Assembly (NCBI RefSeq): GCF_010668805.1
Contig: NZ_WUFT01000003.1
Span: 1 to 64,000, forward strand
DNA length: 64,000 nucleotides
From: Rhizobium phaseoli
GTDB taxonomy: Bacteria; Pseudomonadota; Alphaproteobacteria; Rhizobiales; Rhizobiaceae
Direction of reading: 5' to 3'
Part shown: positions 47,815 through 59,102 of the stretch, in pieces
How positions within the stretch are numbered: position 1 is the stretch's first letter
Layout: each line of letters starts with the position of its first letter
Program-made: the position numbers and the translations under genes
The notes under the pieces: model-generated
The model's database searches: none
Told to the model about the DNA's origin: nothing
The model's input: only the letters and a program-made list of their open reading frames with translations

Positions 47815-47940
47815 TCCTTCCCCGACGTCATCCTCGGCCTTGTGCCGAGGATCTGCTGCCCTATCGACCGAGACAGATGCTCGGGACAAGCCCGAACATG
47901 ACGAAAGAGGGGTTGGCCGACTTTGTCAGCAGTCTGAACC
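47815..47940. repeat. Composite palindromic repeat inside the mod operon
   Basis: Left unit CCCGACGTCATCCTCGGCC with TTGTGCCGAGGAT, right unit ATGCTCGGGACAAGCCCGAA then CTTTGTCAGCAGTCTGAA. It has the same build as the 183-411 element, two diverged units facing each other, but with a shorter centre. It separates modA from modB and could weaken or stabilise transcript ends there. Confidence 0.75.
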
Positions 47941-47995
47941 TAAGTGAGCCTTCACGCTAAGCCGTCACCATCGATTCCGCAATCAATTCAACCCA

Positions 47996-48787
47996 TCATT
48001 TCAGAATGGTAAAACCCTGTGCCGTGAAGAAGGCGGCTGCCTTGTCGGATTTCAGGAAGTCGAGATAGGCTGCGGCGTCCGGGTTCTTGCTCTCGGCAAG
48101 AATGGCGATCGGATAGATGATCGGCGGATGGGAATCGGCCGGGAAGGTGCCGACGACGGCGACACCCTTATCGGCTGCGGCGTCGGTCTGGTAGACGATG
48201 CCGTAAGGCGCTTCGCCGCGGGAGACGAGGGCGAGTGCGGCACGGACGCTTTCGGCGCCGGCGACCTTGCTTTCCACAGATTTCCAGACGCCGAGTTTGT
48301 CGAGCGCGGCCATGCCGTATTTGCCGGCCGGAACCGATTTCAGTTCACCCATGGCCAGCTTGCCGTCGCCGAGAAGCCCGGCAAGATCGAAGCCCTGCTT
48401 GATTTCGACCGGTTTTGCCTTGTCCTTTTCGGCAACGAGCACGATGCGATTACCAAGCAGGTTCGAGCGGCTATCGGCCTTGATGAGGTTTTTCTTGGCG
48501 AGGTAATCCATCCAGGCAAGGTCGGCCGAAATGAAGATATCGGCCGGTGCCGCGTTTTCGATCTGCTTGGCGAGTGCCCCACTGGCAGCATAGGAGGCGA
48601 CGGCTTCCTTGCCGCTTTCCTTGGCCCAGGCGGCATTGGCGGCATCGAGCGCATCCTTGAGGCTCGCCGCCGCAAAGACGGTAAGCTTTTCGGCTGCGGC
48701 GGCGGGTGCCGGAAGCGCTGCGGCGCCGAGCCACAGGGCTGATATCGCGGCGGTTGCCAGTTTCATCCATTGGCGGCGGTTCTGCAT
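47996..48787 (-). CDS. modA: Molybdate-binding periplasmic protein
   Basis: A 263-residue protein. A signal peptide ends at AAAAEK. LTVFAAASLKDALD near residue 35 is the ModA opening, and ASGALAKQIENGAP-like ASGALAKQIENAAPADIFISA and the GEAPYGIVYQTDA segments hold the oxyanion. It delivers molybdate to ModBC for nitrogenase and other Mo enzymes. GGGGA precedes the ATG. Confidence 0.95.
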   Translation of the reverse strand: MQNRRQWMKLATAAISALWLGAAALPAPAAAAEKLTVFAAASLKDALDAANAAWAKESGKEAVASYAASGALAKQIENAAPADIFISADLAWMDYLAKKNLIKADSRSNLLGNRIVLVAEKDKAKPVEIKQGFDLAGLLGDGKLAMGELKSVPAGKYGMAALDKLGVWKSVESKVAGAESVRAALALVSRGEAPYGIVYQTDAAADKGVAVVGTFPADSHPPIIYPIAILAESKNPDAAAYLDFLKSDKAAAFFTAQGFTILK

Positions 48788-48806
48788 GATTGAATCCCCA
48801 GTGTTC

Positions 48807-48830
48807 GAAATATTGTGACGAATATAACGG
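48807..48830 (-). promoter_or_regulatory. Candidate Mo-box (ModE operator) before modA
   Basis: On the minus strand CGTTATAT, eight bases, ATATTTCG: an imperfect match to the Mo-box CGnTATAT-N6/8-ATATAnCG. A second CGTTATAT half site lies at 48865-48872 with a weak partner 8 bases away (GGATGTAT). Both lie 20-85 bases before the modA ATG. The stretch from here to about 49070 holds nothing else recognisable. Confidence 0.45.
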
Positions 48831-49070
48831 GTGGCGCGCCTTAGCTAGGGATGTATCTAGAAAAATATAACGTACCGACCGCTGTCCGCAGAGAGCCCCG
48901 TGCTTCCAGCATTCGATAGGCGCATGGCTTCAAGCAAATGAGACCTATAGAGCAGCAATATCCAGCCGGCACTTTGCAAACCTCAGGAATTCTCTGGAGG
49001 CAGAGCCTGCGCCATTAATTCTGCCGATAAAAACGGCAACGCCGAAGCGACATGTTCGGACAGAATTGCA

Positions 49071-49097
49071 ATTGGTGCATTGCTGCAATGCACCAAT
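49071..49097. promoter_or_regulatory. Perfect 27-bp palindrome upstream of the small RNA
   Basis: Arms ATTGGTGCATTGC and GCAATGCACCAAT, each 13 bases, around a single T. It ends about 30 bases before the likely start of the small RNA, where an operator would be expected. It has no U tract and no transcribed gene before it, so an operator is favoured over a terminator. The binding protein is unknown. Confidence 0.65.
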
Positions 49098-49127
49098 CGA
49101 TATTCACCTTCGTGCGGAATATGATAA

Positions 49128-49251
49128 AACATGAGCATCGAAGCGGCGAACTCCTCCTCCCATAGCCGCTCGATAGGGTCGACAACACTCCTCCTCCCAG
49201 TTGTCGATCGAGTTTATAAGCCCGACGGATCCTCCCCCGTCGGGCTTTCTC
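49128..49251 (+). ncRNA. Alpha-r14-type small RNA with anti-Shine-Dalgarno loops
   Basis: Three hairpins in a row: GCGGC/GCCGC (49142-49169), TCGACAAC/GTTGTCGA (about 49179-49207) and AGCCCGACGG/CCGTCGGGCT (49219-49246). Loops 1 and 2 carry CCTCCTCCC (49153-49161 and 49190-49198), and loop 3 carries CCTCCC. This is the layout of the rhizobial alpha-r14 family (NfeR1 in Sinorhizobium), which pairs with ribosome sites of many mRNAs. A TATGAT -10 lies near 49120 with a weak -35 17 bases upstream. The start is inferred to within about 10 bases. No protein is credible here. Confidence 0.85.
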
Positions 49252-49257
49252 GTTTCT
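49219..49257 (+). terminator. Terminator of the small RNA
   Basis: A 10-base perfect stem with an 8-base loop, then TTTCTCGTTTC. It is the third hairpin of the small RNA. Confidence 0.88.
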
Positions 49258-49279
49258 GGGCTTTCTCTAAGAATTTGGT

Positions 49280-49915
49280 CTATTCGGAGCTGCCCGGCAG
49301 CGAGCCGTTGCGGATTGCCGTCGAGCTCAGGCCGGAGCGCGGCCCGTGGATGAAGGTCCAGGCCGGCGCCGGCTTCTTCCAGAGAATGCGCGCGTCGTCC
49401 TCGTCAACTCGGGCGAAATCGAAGGTCCGCGTCATCTTCGAGGAGAGGTAGGAGAGCGTCGCGCCCGGCCGGTCGATCACGGCGATCGGGAAGGTGCGGA
49501 CGATTTCCTGCCACTTCTGCCATTTGTGGAAGGTCTGCAGGCCGTCGGCGCCCATGATCCAGATGAAATGCACATGCGGATTGCGGGCCTTGACGCGGGC
49601 GAGCGTATTGGCGGTGTAGCTGACGCCGAGCGTCTGTTCGAAGGCGGTGACCTTGACGCGCGGATCGGCGGCGACACGCTCGCTTTCGGCAATGCGCTCG
49701 GCCAGCGGCGCCAGCTGGTTGCGGCTCTTCAGCGGATTTCCGGGGGTGACCATCCACCAGAGCTGGTCGAGGCCGAGCCGCTTGATGGCGATCTCGGCGA
49801 CCAGCGCGTGGCCCTGGTGCGGCGGATTGAACGAACCGCCGAACAGACCGACGACCATGCCGCGCTCGCTGTGCGGCATGCGGAGATAATGCCGGTCCAA
49901 ACTCTCCGCCGTCAC
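49280..49915 (-). CDS. nadD: Nicotinate-nucleotide adenylyltransferase
   Basis: About 211 residues. VGLFGGSFNPPHQGH near residue 22 is the nucleotidyltransferase GxFDPxHxGH-type site, and GPRSGLSSTAIRNG near the end is the ISSTxIR signature. It makes deamido-NAD from nicotinate mononucleotide and ATP. A GTG at 49915 starts right after the proA stop; an ATG at 49879 is the alternative. Last gene of the obgE-proB-proA-nadD run. Confidence 0.94.
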   Translation of the reverse strand: MTAESLDRHYLRMPHSERGMVVGLFGGSFNPPHQGHALVAEIAIKRLGLDQLWWMVTPGNPLKSRNQLAPLAERIAESERVAADPRVKVTAFEQTLGVSYTANTLARVKARNPHVHFIWIMGADGLQTFHKWQKWQEIVRTFPIAVIDRPGATLSYLSSKMTRTFDFARVDEDDARILWKKPAPAWTFIHGPRSGLSSTAIRNGSLPGSSE

Positions 49916-49916
49916 G

Positions 49917-51192
49917 TCAGGGCCGCGTCTGTCCGGCGCCGTGCACCCGGTATTTGAACGAGGTGAGCTGTTCGACACCGACGGGGCCGCGGGCATGCAT
50001 CTTGCCGGTGGCAATGCCGATCTCCGCACCCATGCCGAACTCGCCGCCATCGGCAAACTGCGTCGAGGCATTGTGCAGCAGGATCGCCGAATCGACCTCG
50101 GTGAAGAACCGCGCGACGACGTCGGGGTCCTCGGCGATGACAGCTTCGGTATGGTTCGAGGAATATTTTTGGATATGGGCGATCGCGCCCGATATGCCGT
50201 CGACGACGGCAACCGAAATGATCGCGTCGAGATATTCGGTCGACCAGTCCTCCTCGTTTGCGGGCTTCAGGCCGGGGGCGACCTTCAGCACCGTCGGCGA
50301 TGCGCGGACCTCGCAGCCGGCATCGGTGAGAACCTCTAGCAGCGGCGTCAGATGCGTGCCGATCGCAGCGCCATCGACGAGCAGGGTTTCGGCCGCGCCG
50401 CAGATACCGGTGCGGCGCATCTTGGCATTGACGACGATCTTCTTCGCCATCTCGATATCGGCCGAGCCATCGACATAGATATGGCAGAGGCCTTCGAGAT
50501 GGGCAAAAACCGGCACCCGGGCCTCGTTCTGCACGCGGGCGACGAGGCTCTTGCCGCCGCGCGGCACGATGACGTCGATCGCCCCGTCCAAACCGCGCAG
50601 CATGGCGCCGACGGCGGCGCGATCGGTGACCGGGACGAGTTGGATAGCATGCTCTGGAAGTCCTGCCGCCTTCAAGCCTTCGACAAGGCAGGCATGGATC
50701 GCCTGCGATGAACGGCGCGAATCCGAGCCGCAGCGCAGGATGACGGAATTGCCCGCCTTGAGGCAGAGGGCGCCGGCATCCGCCGTGACGTTCGGCCGGC
50801 TTTCGAAGATGACGCCGATGACGCCGAGCGGCGTGCGGACGCGCTCGATCTTCAACCCGTTCGGCCGGTCCCAGGCGGCGATGACTTCCCCGACCGGGTC
50901 GGCAAGGGCGGCGATGGCGCGGAGCCCCTCGGCCATCTCGGCGACGCGTTTGTCGTTCAGCGTCAGCCGGTCGACGAAGGAGGCAAGCGTCTCGGTGCCT
51001 TCGATATCCTGCAAATCCTTGGCGTTCTCGGCCAGGATCTGAGCCTTGTTCGCCAGGATCGCGTCGGCCATGGCATTCAACGCCCTGTTCTTGATCTCGG
51101 TGGACGCAAAGCTCAGCGGTCGTGCGGCAGCCTTGGCCTTGCGGCCGATGTCATTCATCAGCACGTCGATGTCAGGGCTTGGCGCAACGGTA

Positions 51193-51200
<8 letters not shown>
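49917..51200 (-). CDS. proA: Gamma-glutamyl phosphate reductase
   Basis: A 427-residue aldehyde-dehydrogenase-fold enzyme making glutamate semialdehyde with NADPH in proline synthesis. [19 protein letters not shown], and the catalytic Cys in [13 protein letters not shown], are clear. It overlaps proB by 8 bases. Confidence 0.97.
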
Positions 51201-53515
<2,315 letters not shown>

Positions 53516-53527
53516 TCAAAGATTATC

Positions 53528-54394
53528 GTGAATTTTGCGAGCTATAACATACAGTACGGCTTCGGTCTCGACGGCAGATACGATCTCGCGCGCATTGCCC
53601 GGAGCCTTGAGGGCGCCGATGTGATTGCGCTGCAGGAGGTGACCCGCGGCTTCTCGCGCAACGGTTTTGCCGACATGGTGGCCGACATTGCAGCTTTGTT
53701 TCCCGACCATTTCTGGGTGTATGGACCGGCCTGCGACATGCATGTCGAGGCTGATGAAGGCCGGCCTCGACCGGTGCCGGGCACACGATTTCAGTTCGGC
53801 AACATGGTGCTGTCGCGCTGGCCGATCCTTTCGACCCGAACGCTGCTTCTGCCGCGCAGCCGGACGATCGGCAAGATCAACCTGCAGCGTGGCGCAACCG
53901 AGGCGCTGATCGCGGCACCTGGCAGGGCGATCCGCGTCTATTCCGTGCATCTCGACCACGTCTCTGCCGACGAGCGCATCGCCCAGCTTCAATTCTTGAA
54001 CGGGCGCATCAACGCTTTCGTTCAGGAGGGTGGATCGCTGACCGGGGGCGGCGAATTCGATCTGCCGGAGCCGCCGCTGCCGGAGGATTACGTCATCATG
54101 GGCGATTTCAACATGGAGCCGGAATCGCCGGAATATTGCGCGTTTGTCGGTGCCGGCGGCGGATATTATGGCCGTATCGCCAGGATCGGCACGCCGGTCG
54201 ACGCCTTTGGGGCGCTCAAGGCCTATGGCCCGGAGAGCTACAGCTGGATGAATCCCGAGGATCACGGCGAACGCATGCATCTCGATTATTGCTTCGTCAG
54301 TTGCGGCCTTGAGGGCCGGTTGAAATCCGCCCGGATCGATAGGCAATCCGTCGGCTCCGATCATTTCCCGCTACGGGTCGAGATCGGCGATTGA
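53528..54394 (+). CDS. Endonuclease/exonuclease/phosphatase family protein
   Basis: A 288-residue EEP-fold hydrolase. NFASYNIQYG at the start, ALQEV with the metal-binding Glu, SVHLDHV, IMGDFNMEPES and the terminal GSDHFPL give the family active site. Substrates range from nucleic acids to phospholipids and cannot be named. The start is uncertain: GGAGG at 53511 is 12 bases from the GTG at 53528 but 6 from an ATT at 53522. No ATG is near. Confidence 0.87.
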   Translation: MNFASYNIQYGFGLDGRYDLARIARSLEGADVIALQEVTRGFSRNGFADMVADIAALFPDHFWVYGPACDMHVEADEGRPRPVPGTRFQFGNMVLSRWPILSTRTLLLPRSRTIGKINLQRGATEALIAAPGRAIRVYSVHLDHVSADERIAQLQFLNGRINAFVQEGGSLTGGGEFDLPEPPLPEDYVIMGDFNMEPESPEYCAFVGAGGGYYGRIARIGTPVDAFGALKAYGPESYSWMNPEDHGERMHLDYCFVSCGLEGRLKSARIDRQSVGSDHFPLRVEIGD

Positions 54395-54432
54395 CGGAGA
54401 CGCCGCCGTGGGCGGCGGCATCTCCTTTTTGA

Positions 54433-55020
54433 TCAAGCCACCTTGCGCGGCTGCAGCATGCCCGGCTGCAGCACGGTTTCGATGTGCGAGACCATGGTGT
54501 TGCGGGCGAAACAATAGATTTCGCCGCAGCCGGTCATGCGGAAACCGAGCTTCTCCTGCAATCGCAGCGAGGCCGGGTTGTCGGCGAAGACGCCGGAATG
54601 GATCGGCGTCTCCGGCATGCGGCGCGAAAAGCGCTCGATAATTCCAGCCACCGCCTCGCTCATATAGCCGCGCCGCCAGTAGTAGCGGTTCAGCCAATAG
54701 CCGAGGTGCCAGCGGCCGTGCCGTAGCTCGATGGCGACGTTACCGATATGGACATCGTCCTTGCCGGTGATCGCCAGCGGCCAGTCCGGCAGGGCGCCTG
54801 ACGTGACCGGGACCAGCCAGTCCAGCGCATCCTGCCGGTCGAACGGCGCGGGGACGCGGGACAGCATGCGCGTGACGGCGAAATCGGACAGCGATTCCGC
54901 AATCGATGGCGCATCGCTCAGCCTGTGCGGGCGGAGCGTCAGCCGGGCGGTCGAGATGACAGGCGCGGGGCCTGGCATCATCGGCTTCAACTCCGGCCTT
55001 TGCAGCGCGGTCGTGCTCAT
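54433..55020 (-). CDS. GNAT N-acetyltransferase
   Basis: A 195-residue acetyltransferase of the RimJ/RimL type. STARLTLRPHRLSDAPSIAE near residue 22, then LGYWLNRYYWRRGYMSEAV, the acetyl-CoA loop, and NPASLRLQEKLGFRM are typical. The target is unknown; neighbours rplU-rpmA make a ribosomal protein a reasonable guess. It overlaps the upstream GNAT by 4 bases. Confidence 0.88.
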   Translation of the reverse strand: MSTTALQRPELKPMMPGPAPVISTARLTLRPHRLSDAPSIAESLSDFAVTRMLSRVPAPFDRQDALDWLVPVTSGALPDWPLAITGKDDVHIGNVAIELRHGRWHLGYWLNRYYWRRGYMSEAVAGIIERFSRRMPETPIHSGVFADNPASLRLQEKLGFRMTGCGEIYCFARNTMVSHIETVLQPGMLQPRKVA

Positions 55021-55673
55021 GCGATGTTCCCCCAGCTTCTGAGCGACATCCAGGTCTTGCGGTCGAGTCTGTACCATTCCACAGGCACATTGCTGCCGAG
55101 CGCCAGCGAGGCGGCGAGCCCCGATCCCTGGAACTGGAAGCCGCACTTCTGGATGACGCGGCGCGAGGCGACGTTCATCACCCGGCAACGGGCGTCGATC
55201 TGATCGACGTCCTGGCGGGTCCTGAACACCATATCGACCAGGGCATGGCAGGCCTCGGTGGTATAGCCCTTGTTCCAATAGGGCTCGCCCAGCCAGTAGC
55301 CGATCTCGACGGTTCTGCCGTCGGCATGCGGCTCGACGCCGCAGCAGCCGACAAAGGCGCCGTTTTCGGCTTTGGTGATCGCATAGACGCACTTGCCAAT
55401 TTCGCCATTTTTCGTGCGACGCACGAAGTCAGCAGCATCATCGGCGGTATAAGGGTGCGGCATACGCGATACCATGGTGGCGACTTTGGCGTTGTTGGCG
55501 AGATGGGCAAGGGCGTCGATGTCTTCTTCGTGGGGCGCGCGCATGACGAGCCTTTCCGATAACAAGACAGGGCAATCGGTCCTTAACCGCTCCGGCCTCA
55601 GCCGTTCTTCGGAAGACACCTGGCCTTCCCGGGGCGACCGTGATTGGTCTACCCTTAACAATTCGCCTTGCAT
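55017..55673 (-). CDS. GNAT N-acetyltransferase
   Basis: A 218-residue RimJ/RimL-type acetyltransferase. LLSERLVMRAPHEEDIDALA, IGYWLGEPYWNKGYTTEA and NVASRRVIQKCGFQ are the marks. The first 45 residues are an unconserved charged extension. AGGAGG precedes the ATG at 55673. Paired with the next GNAT through an overlap, hinting at a duplication. Confidence 0.88.
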   Translation of the reverse strand: MQGELLRVDQSRSPREGQVSSEERLRPERLRTDCPVLLSERLVMRAPHEEDIDALAHLANNAKVATMVSRMPHPYTADDAADFVRRTKNGEIGKCVYAITKAENGAFVGCCGVEPHADGRTVEIGYWLGEPYWNKGYTTEACHALVDMVFRTRQDVDQIDARCRVMNVASRRVIQKCGFQFQGSGLAASLALGSNVPVEWYRLDRKTWMSLRSWGNIA

Positions 55674-55696
55674 GTTCAGTCCTCCTGTTTGGACAA

Positions 55697-55728
55697 AGAA
55701 AAAGGGGAGATGGCGCCCCATCTCCCCT
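55697..55728 (-). terminator. Intrinsic terminator after rplU-rpmA
   Basis: GGGGAGATGG (55705-55714) and CCATCTCCCC (55719-55728) around a 4-base loop, with AAAGAAAAA on the left giving a U-rich tail on the minus strand. Confidence 0.85.
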
Positions 55729-55798
55729 GTTTTCTAGACTGAACCTGATACGGACAGCCGGGTCGATGAGACGCCGGCTGTTTTTGAGCGCTGCCGGC

Positions 55799-56068
55799 TT
55801 ATTCCGCTGCTTCCGCTTTCGGCATGACAGACACGTAGACGCGACCGTTGGCCTTCGTTCGGTAGTTCACATTGCCGGCGGTAAGCGCAAATATCGTGTG
55901 ATCCTTGCCGAGGCCGACGTTGGAACCCGGATGCCACTCAGTGCCGCGCTGACGCACGATGATGTTGCCTGCGATGACGGCTTCGCCGCCGAACTTCTTC
56001 ACGCCAAGGCGCTTGGACTGAGAATCGCGACCGTTGCGCGATGAACCGCCAGCTTTTTTGTGTGCCAT
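55799..56068 (-). CDS. rpmA: 50S ribosomal protein bL27
   Basis: An 89-residue protein starting [20 protein letters not shown], the bL27 N terminus reaching the peptidyl-transferase centre. It lies 33 bases after rplU on the same strand. Confidence 0.98.
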
Positions 56069-56101
56069 TGGAGTTCTCCTTTAAACCCTGTCCCGTTGAT
56101 C

Positions 56102-56419
56102 TTACTTGGCAGCCACGATGTCCGTGATACGGACGACCGTGTGATGCTGACGATGGCCGCGCGAACGCTTCGAATTCTGACGACGGCGCTTCTTGAAGGC
56201 GATGACCTTCTTGCCGCGGTTCTGTTCGACGACTTCTGCCTTGACAGAGGCGCCGGTTACGAAGGGCGCACCGATCGCAGCGTCGGCGCCTTCGCCGATC
56301 ACGAGCACTTCGGTGAATTCAATGGATTCGCCAGCGGTGGCTTCCAGCTTTTCGATGGTCAGCACGTCGTTGGCTGCCACACGGTACTGTTTACCGCCGG
56401 TCTTGATGACTGCGAACAT
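56102..56419 (-). CDS. rplU: 50S ribosomal protein bL21
   Basis: A 105-residue protein. [20 protein letters not shown] and [16 protein letters not shown] near the end are diagnostic. First gene of the rplU-rpmA operon; it binds 23S rRNA domain I. Confidence 0.98.
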   Translation of the reverse strand: MFAVIKTGGKQYRVAANDVLTIEKLEATAGESIEFTEVLVIGEGADAAIGAPFVTGASVKAEVVEQNRGKKVIAFKKRRRQNSKRSRGHRQHHTVVRITDIVAAK

Positions 56420-56723
56420 TTTTTATCCTTTCATGTTCGTTCCAGCTCTCCCCGCTGCTTCAGCAGGGCGGCCGTCTTTTTATCAGTCGAAGTTAAGCAG
56501 GGATTTCAGAGGCTAATCCTCGAATTCGTCCTGCCGGTGAAGCCCCACGCGAGCGCGGGACGGCTAAGGCATGGATTGCTCCGAACCTAGTGCGCAGCCG
56601 AGATACGCGAGCGACAAAAAAGTGTCAAGGCAAAAGGATGGAATGCTTCGACTTTTCGGCTTGCCAACCTGTCATAGGCCCGTTATGAGAACGCCCGCGC
56701 CGAACAAGCGCCGACCAGACCGC

Positions 56724-56813
56724 GGAGAGGTGGCAGAGTGGTCGAATGCACCGCACTCGAAATGCGGCATACCTGCAAGGGTATCGTGGGTTCAAATCCC
56801 ACCCTCTCCGCCA
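56724..56813 (+). tRNA. tRNA-Ser (CGA)
   Basis: A 90-base cloverleaf with acceptor GGAGAGG/CCTCTCC, a long variable arm, TTCAAAT in the T loop, and an encoded CCA. The anticodon CGA (56758-56760) sits in ACTCGAAAT between CGCA-type stem arms. It reads UCG serine codons. Confidence 0.95.
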
Positions 56814-56866
56814 TAAGTTTCCGAGGCGTCAGCGTTTGCGATTTCAGGACGTCGGCATAGCCGGCG

Positions 56867-57427
56867 TCAGTGACCCAGCACCTTCTTCACCCAAGCCGCA
56901 ACCTCATCGCCGCTGCCCATATCCGCCTGTACCAGCCCATCGATCATGAAGGTCGGCGAGACATGGATGCCGTTTTGCCGGGCGTATTTGCAGTGCCATT
57001 TGATCTCCCGGTCGAGATTTGGAATTGCGAAGGCATCCTTCAGCTTGACACCGCTATGGCCTTCCAGGCGTTCGATGATCTGGTTCGGCGTCACGTCCAT
57101 GTTCGCGCCGCCGGCGTGATGATCGAACTCGAATTCCTCGCGATGGGCGGCGATGGCGGTCATCACCGTCCTGGCTGTCTCCTTGCCGCCTTCCAGCGTC
57201 GAGGCCGCGATGATGCAGCGGACGAGGACGCCGGAATACATGTGCCAGGGCTGTGACTGCAGGCGGATTTTTACGGTGAGCTTGTCTCTGCCTGCTTGAT
57301 CGAGAAGAGCGTCGAGCTTGTTGAAGGCTCTGACTGAATAGGGGCAGGTCGGCTCCAGAAAGATTTCGAAGCTACGCGGTCCGGTTCCCCACGTGAGCGG
57401 GTCGGCGTGCCATTGGGCGTCTGTCAT
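56867..57427 (-). CDS. DsbA-family thioredoxin-like protein
   Basis: A 186-residue protein. FEIFLEPTCPYSVRAFNKL (about 20-38) has CPYS in place of CxxC, and HVSPTFMIDGL carries the cis-proline. With one cysteine it resembles the kappa-GST/HCCA isomerase branch more than a disulfide oxidase. No signal peptide is seen, so it is cytoplasmic. Substrate unknown. Confidence 0.82.
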   Translation of the reverse strand: MTDAQWHADPLTWGTGPRSFEIFLEPTCPYSVRAFNKLDALLDQAGRDKLTVKIRLQSQPWHMYSGVLVRCIIAASTLEGGKETARTVMTAIAAHREEFEFDHHAGGANMDVTPNQIIERLEGHSGVKLKDAFAIPNLDREIKWHCKYARQNGIHVSPTFMIDGLVQADMGSGDEVAAWVKKVLGH

Positions 57428-57464
57428 GAATATCCTCTCTGAAAGATAAGCTATCTCGGGCGAC

Positions 57465-58901
57465 TTAGGTCAGCAGGCTCCAGAAGCCATGCTTCTTGCC
57501 GTGCCGATGCTTCAGGTCCGCGACATAGGCGTCATGGGATTTGGCGTTGCCGAAGTCATCGATATGAGGGGCAAAGGATGCGCAGTCAGCAAGGTGCCTC
57601 GCTGCATATTTGTAGCGGCTGGACCGGCCGCTATCGAGGGTGAAATCGATCATGGAGCGCAAGACGAAGGTTGCCGCGAGCGGATGTTTCTCCGCCAGAG
57701 CTTCGGCAGCCGGCGGCATCAGCTCATAGAGATCGCCGTCCAGTTCCGCCTTGCGGCTGATCACAAGTTTCGCTGCCTCGACAGGTGCCGGCCAATTCAG
57801 AAAAAATGCCAGTGCCCGATGGATATCAGGGAAAGCCTGGGCATGGGCGAATGCCTTCTCTTCGGCCTCGATGTCGTCGAAATCCGGCAGCCGCTTTAGG
57901 AAAGCCTTGAGGTGCTGGTGATGCAGTGACTGCTCGAAACACGCCCATCGATAGGCCTGCGCCTCGCCTGCGCGCCCCAGGGCCTCAAGCGTCGCGACGT
58001 GAGCAAGCTGCCATTCGAGCGGCAGGTCGCCCCGGCTTCTCGTATCGACCTCACCCAACGCGTCAAACGCTTCTTCCGCCCGCCCGGCCTTGAGCAAACG
58101 ATCGGCTATTTCGGCCGCTACAGTCGGCACCTTGCGCGTTTCCGCGGGTTGCAGGGCGATGTAGGCATCAACATCGCCCTGCGCATCGGCAATTTCCTGC
58201 AAGGCAATGCGCACCGTCAATTCCCGGCTCGTGACGTAGATCTCATCCTCGTAAATGGGGCCTCCGCTACCCCAGCCGAGCACCGCGCGCTTGTCCTCCG
58301 CCGGCTTGTCTTCCGGCTCCTCGGACCATTGGACAAGAAGGTTTTTCAAGCGATCGAGACCAGCATGACCGAGGGCTGGCGTCATAGCTGCAATCAGGTT
58401 TTCGTATAGGCCGTAGGCATCGTCCTGCACGGCTCTGAACACCTTTTCGGCCAGGACATCGATCTCGATCTTTGCGGATGCCGCGATGACGCCGGCATCC
58501 TCGCAAGCCTGCTGAAAGCTTTGGATGAGCGACTCGCTGCCGGCGTTCGACCTCTCAAAAATCGAATCCGCCAGGGCTAGGAGCTGCCAGATCAGCTCGA
58601 AGGCCTCCTCGGGATTATCCTCGGCAACGGTCTCCATGATCGTCTTGCGCTGGGTTTCCAGATCGCTCTTCAGTGCCTTCACTTTGTGCCAGTTGATGAA
58701 GGTGCGGGCGCGGGCAATGCTGGCAAGCCGCTTTCGCACCTCCCGCGCGATCTCGACGCTGCCGTGATTGCCGGCAAGTTCAATTCGAAGCCGTCGTTTG
58801 TGGGCGGCGCTGCCTGTGCTGATTTCGATCAGCAGTTCGGCAAGGCGCTGCGTGCCGAGGGATTCGAGATTCTTCGCATTGAGTGTTGTCTTGGCTGCCA
58901 T
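57465..58901 (-). CDS. DUF6880 family protein
   Basis: A 478-residue, mostly helical protein with TPR-like composition, beginning MAAKTTLNAKNLESLGTQRL. It matches, from memory, the DUF6880 family of rhizobia and relatives. No catalytic motif or membrane segment is evident. The function is unknown. Confidence 0.75.
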   Translation of the reverse strand: MAAKTTLNAKNLESLGTQRLAELLIEISTGSAAHKRRLRIELAGNHGSVEIAREVRKRLASIARARTFINWHKVKALKSDLETQRKTIMETVAEDNPEEAFELIWQLLALADSIFERSNAGSESLIQSFQQACEDAGVIAASAKIEIDVLAEKVFRAVQDDAYGLYENLIAAMTPALGHAGLDRLKNLLVQWSEEPEDKPAEDKRAVLGWGSGGPIYEDEIYVTSRELTVRIALQEIADAQGDVDAYIALQPAETRKVPTVAAEIADRLLKAGRAEEAFDALGEVDTRSRGDLPLEWQLAHVATLEALGRAGEAQAYRWACFEQSLHHQHLKAFLKRLPDFDDIEAEEKAFAHAQAFPDIHRALAFFLNWPAPVEAAKLVISRKAELDGDLYELMPPAAEALAEKHPLAATFVLRSMIDFTLDSGRSSRYKYAARHLADCASFAPHIDDFGNAKSHDAYVADLKHRHGKKHGFWSLLT

Positions 58902-59102
58902 CGGTCATCGCTGTCGTTTCTGCGATGACCGTATCCCGGAGGCGATGCGAGGCCAAGGTCTGGGAGTGTGTGCAAGGGGATAATCCCTTGGTACCTTGGT
59001 ATTATCTAAAAACTAACGCTGCCTCGTAACGACTCCTAAAGCCGGTTTTGGCACCTTGTTGGCTGTCGAATATTGCTTCCAAATTTTCCGCTGGGGTTGG
59101 TT

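Noticed and set aside
47752-47889. An N-terminal extension of ModB
   Set aside because: It reads through the palindromic repeat and lacks ModB homology.
49131-49451. A protein-coding frame over the small RNA
   Set aside because: It runs through three strong hairpins and a terminator and then antisense to nadD; no family resemblance.
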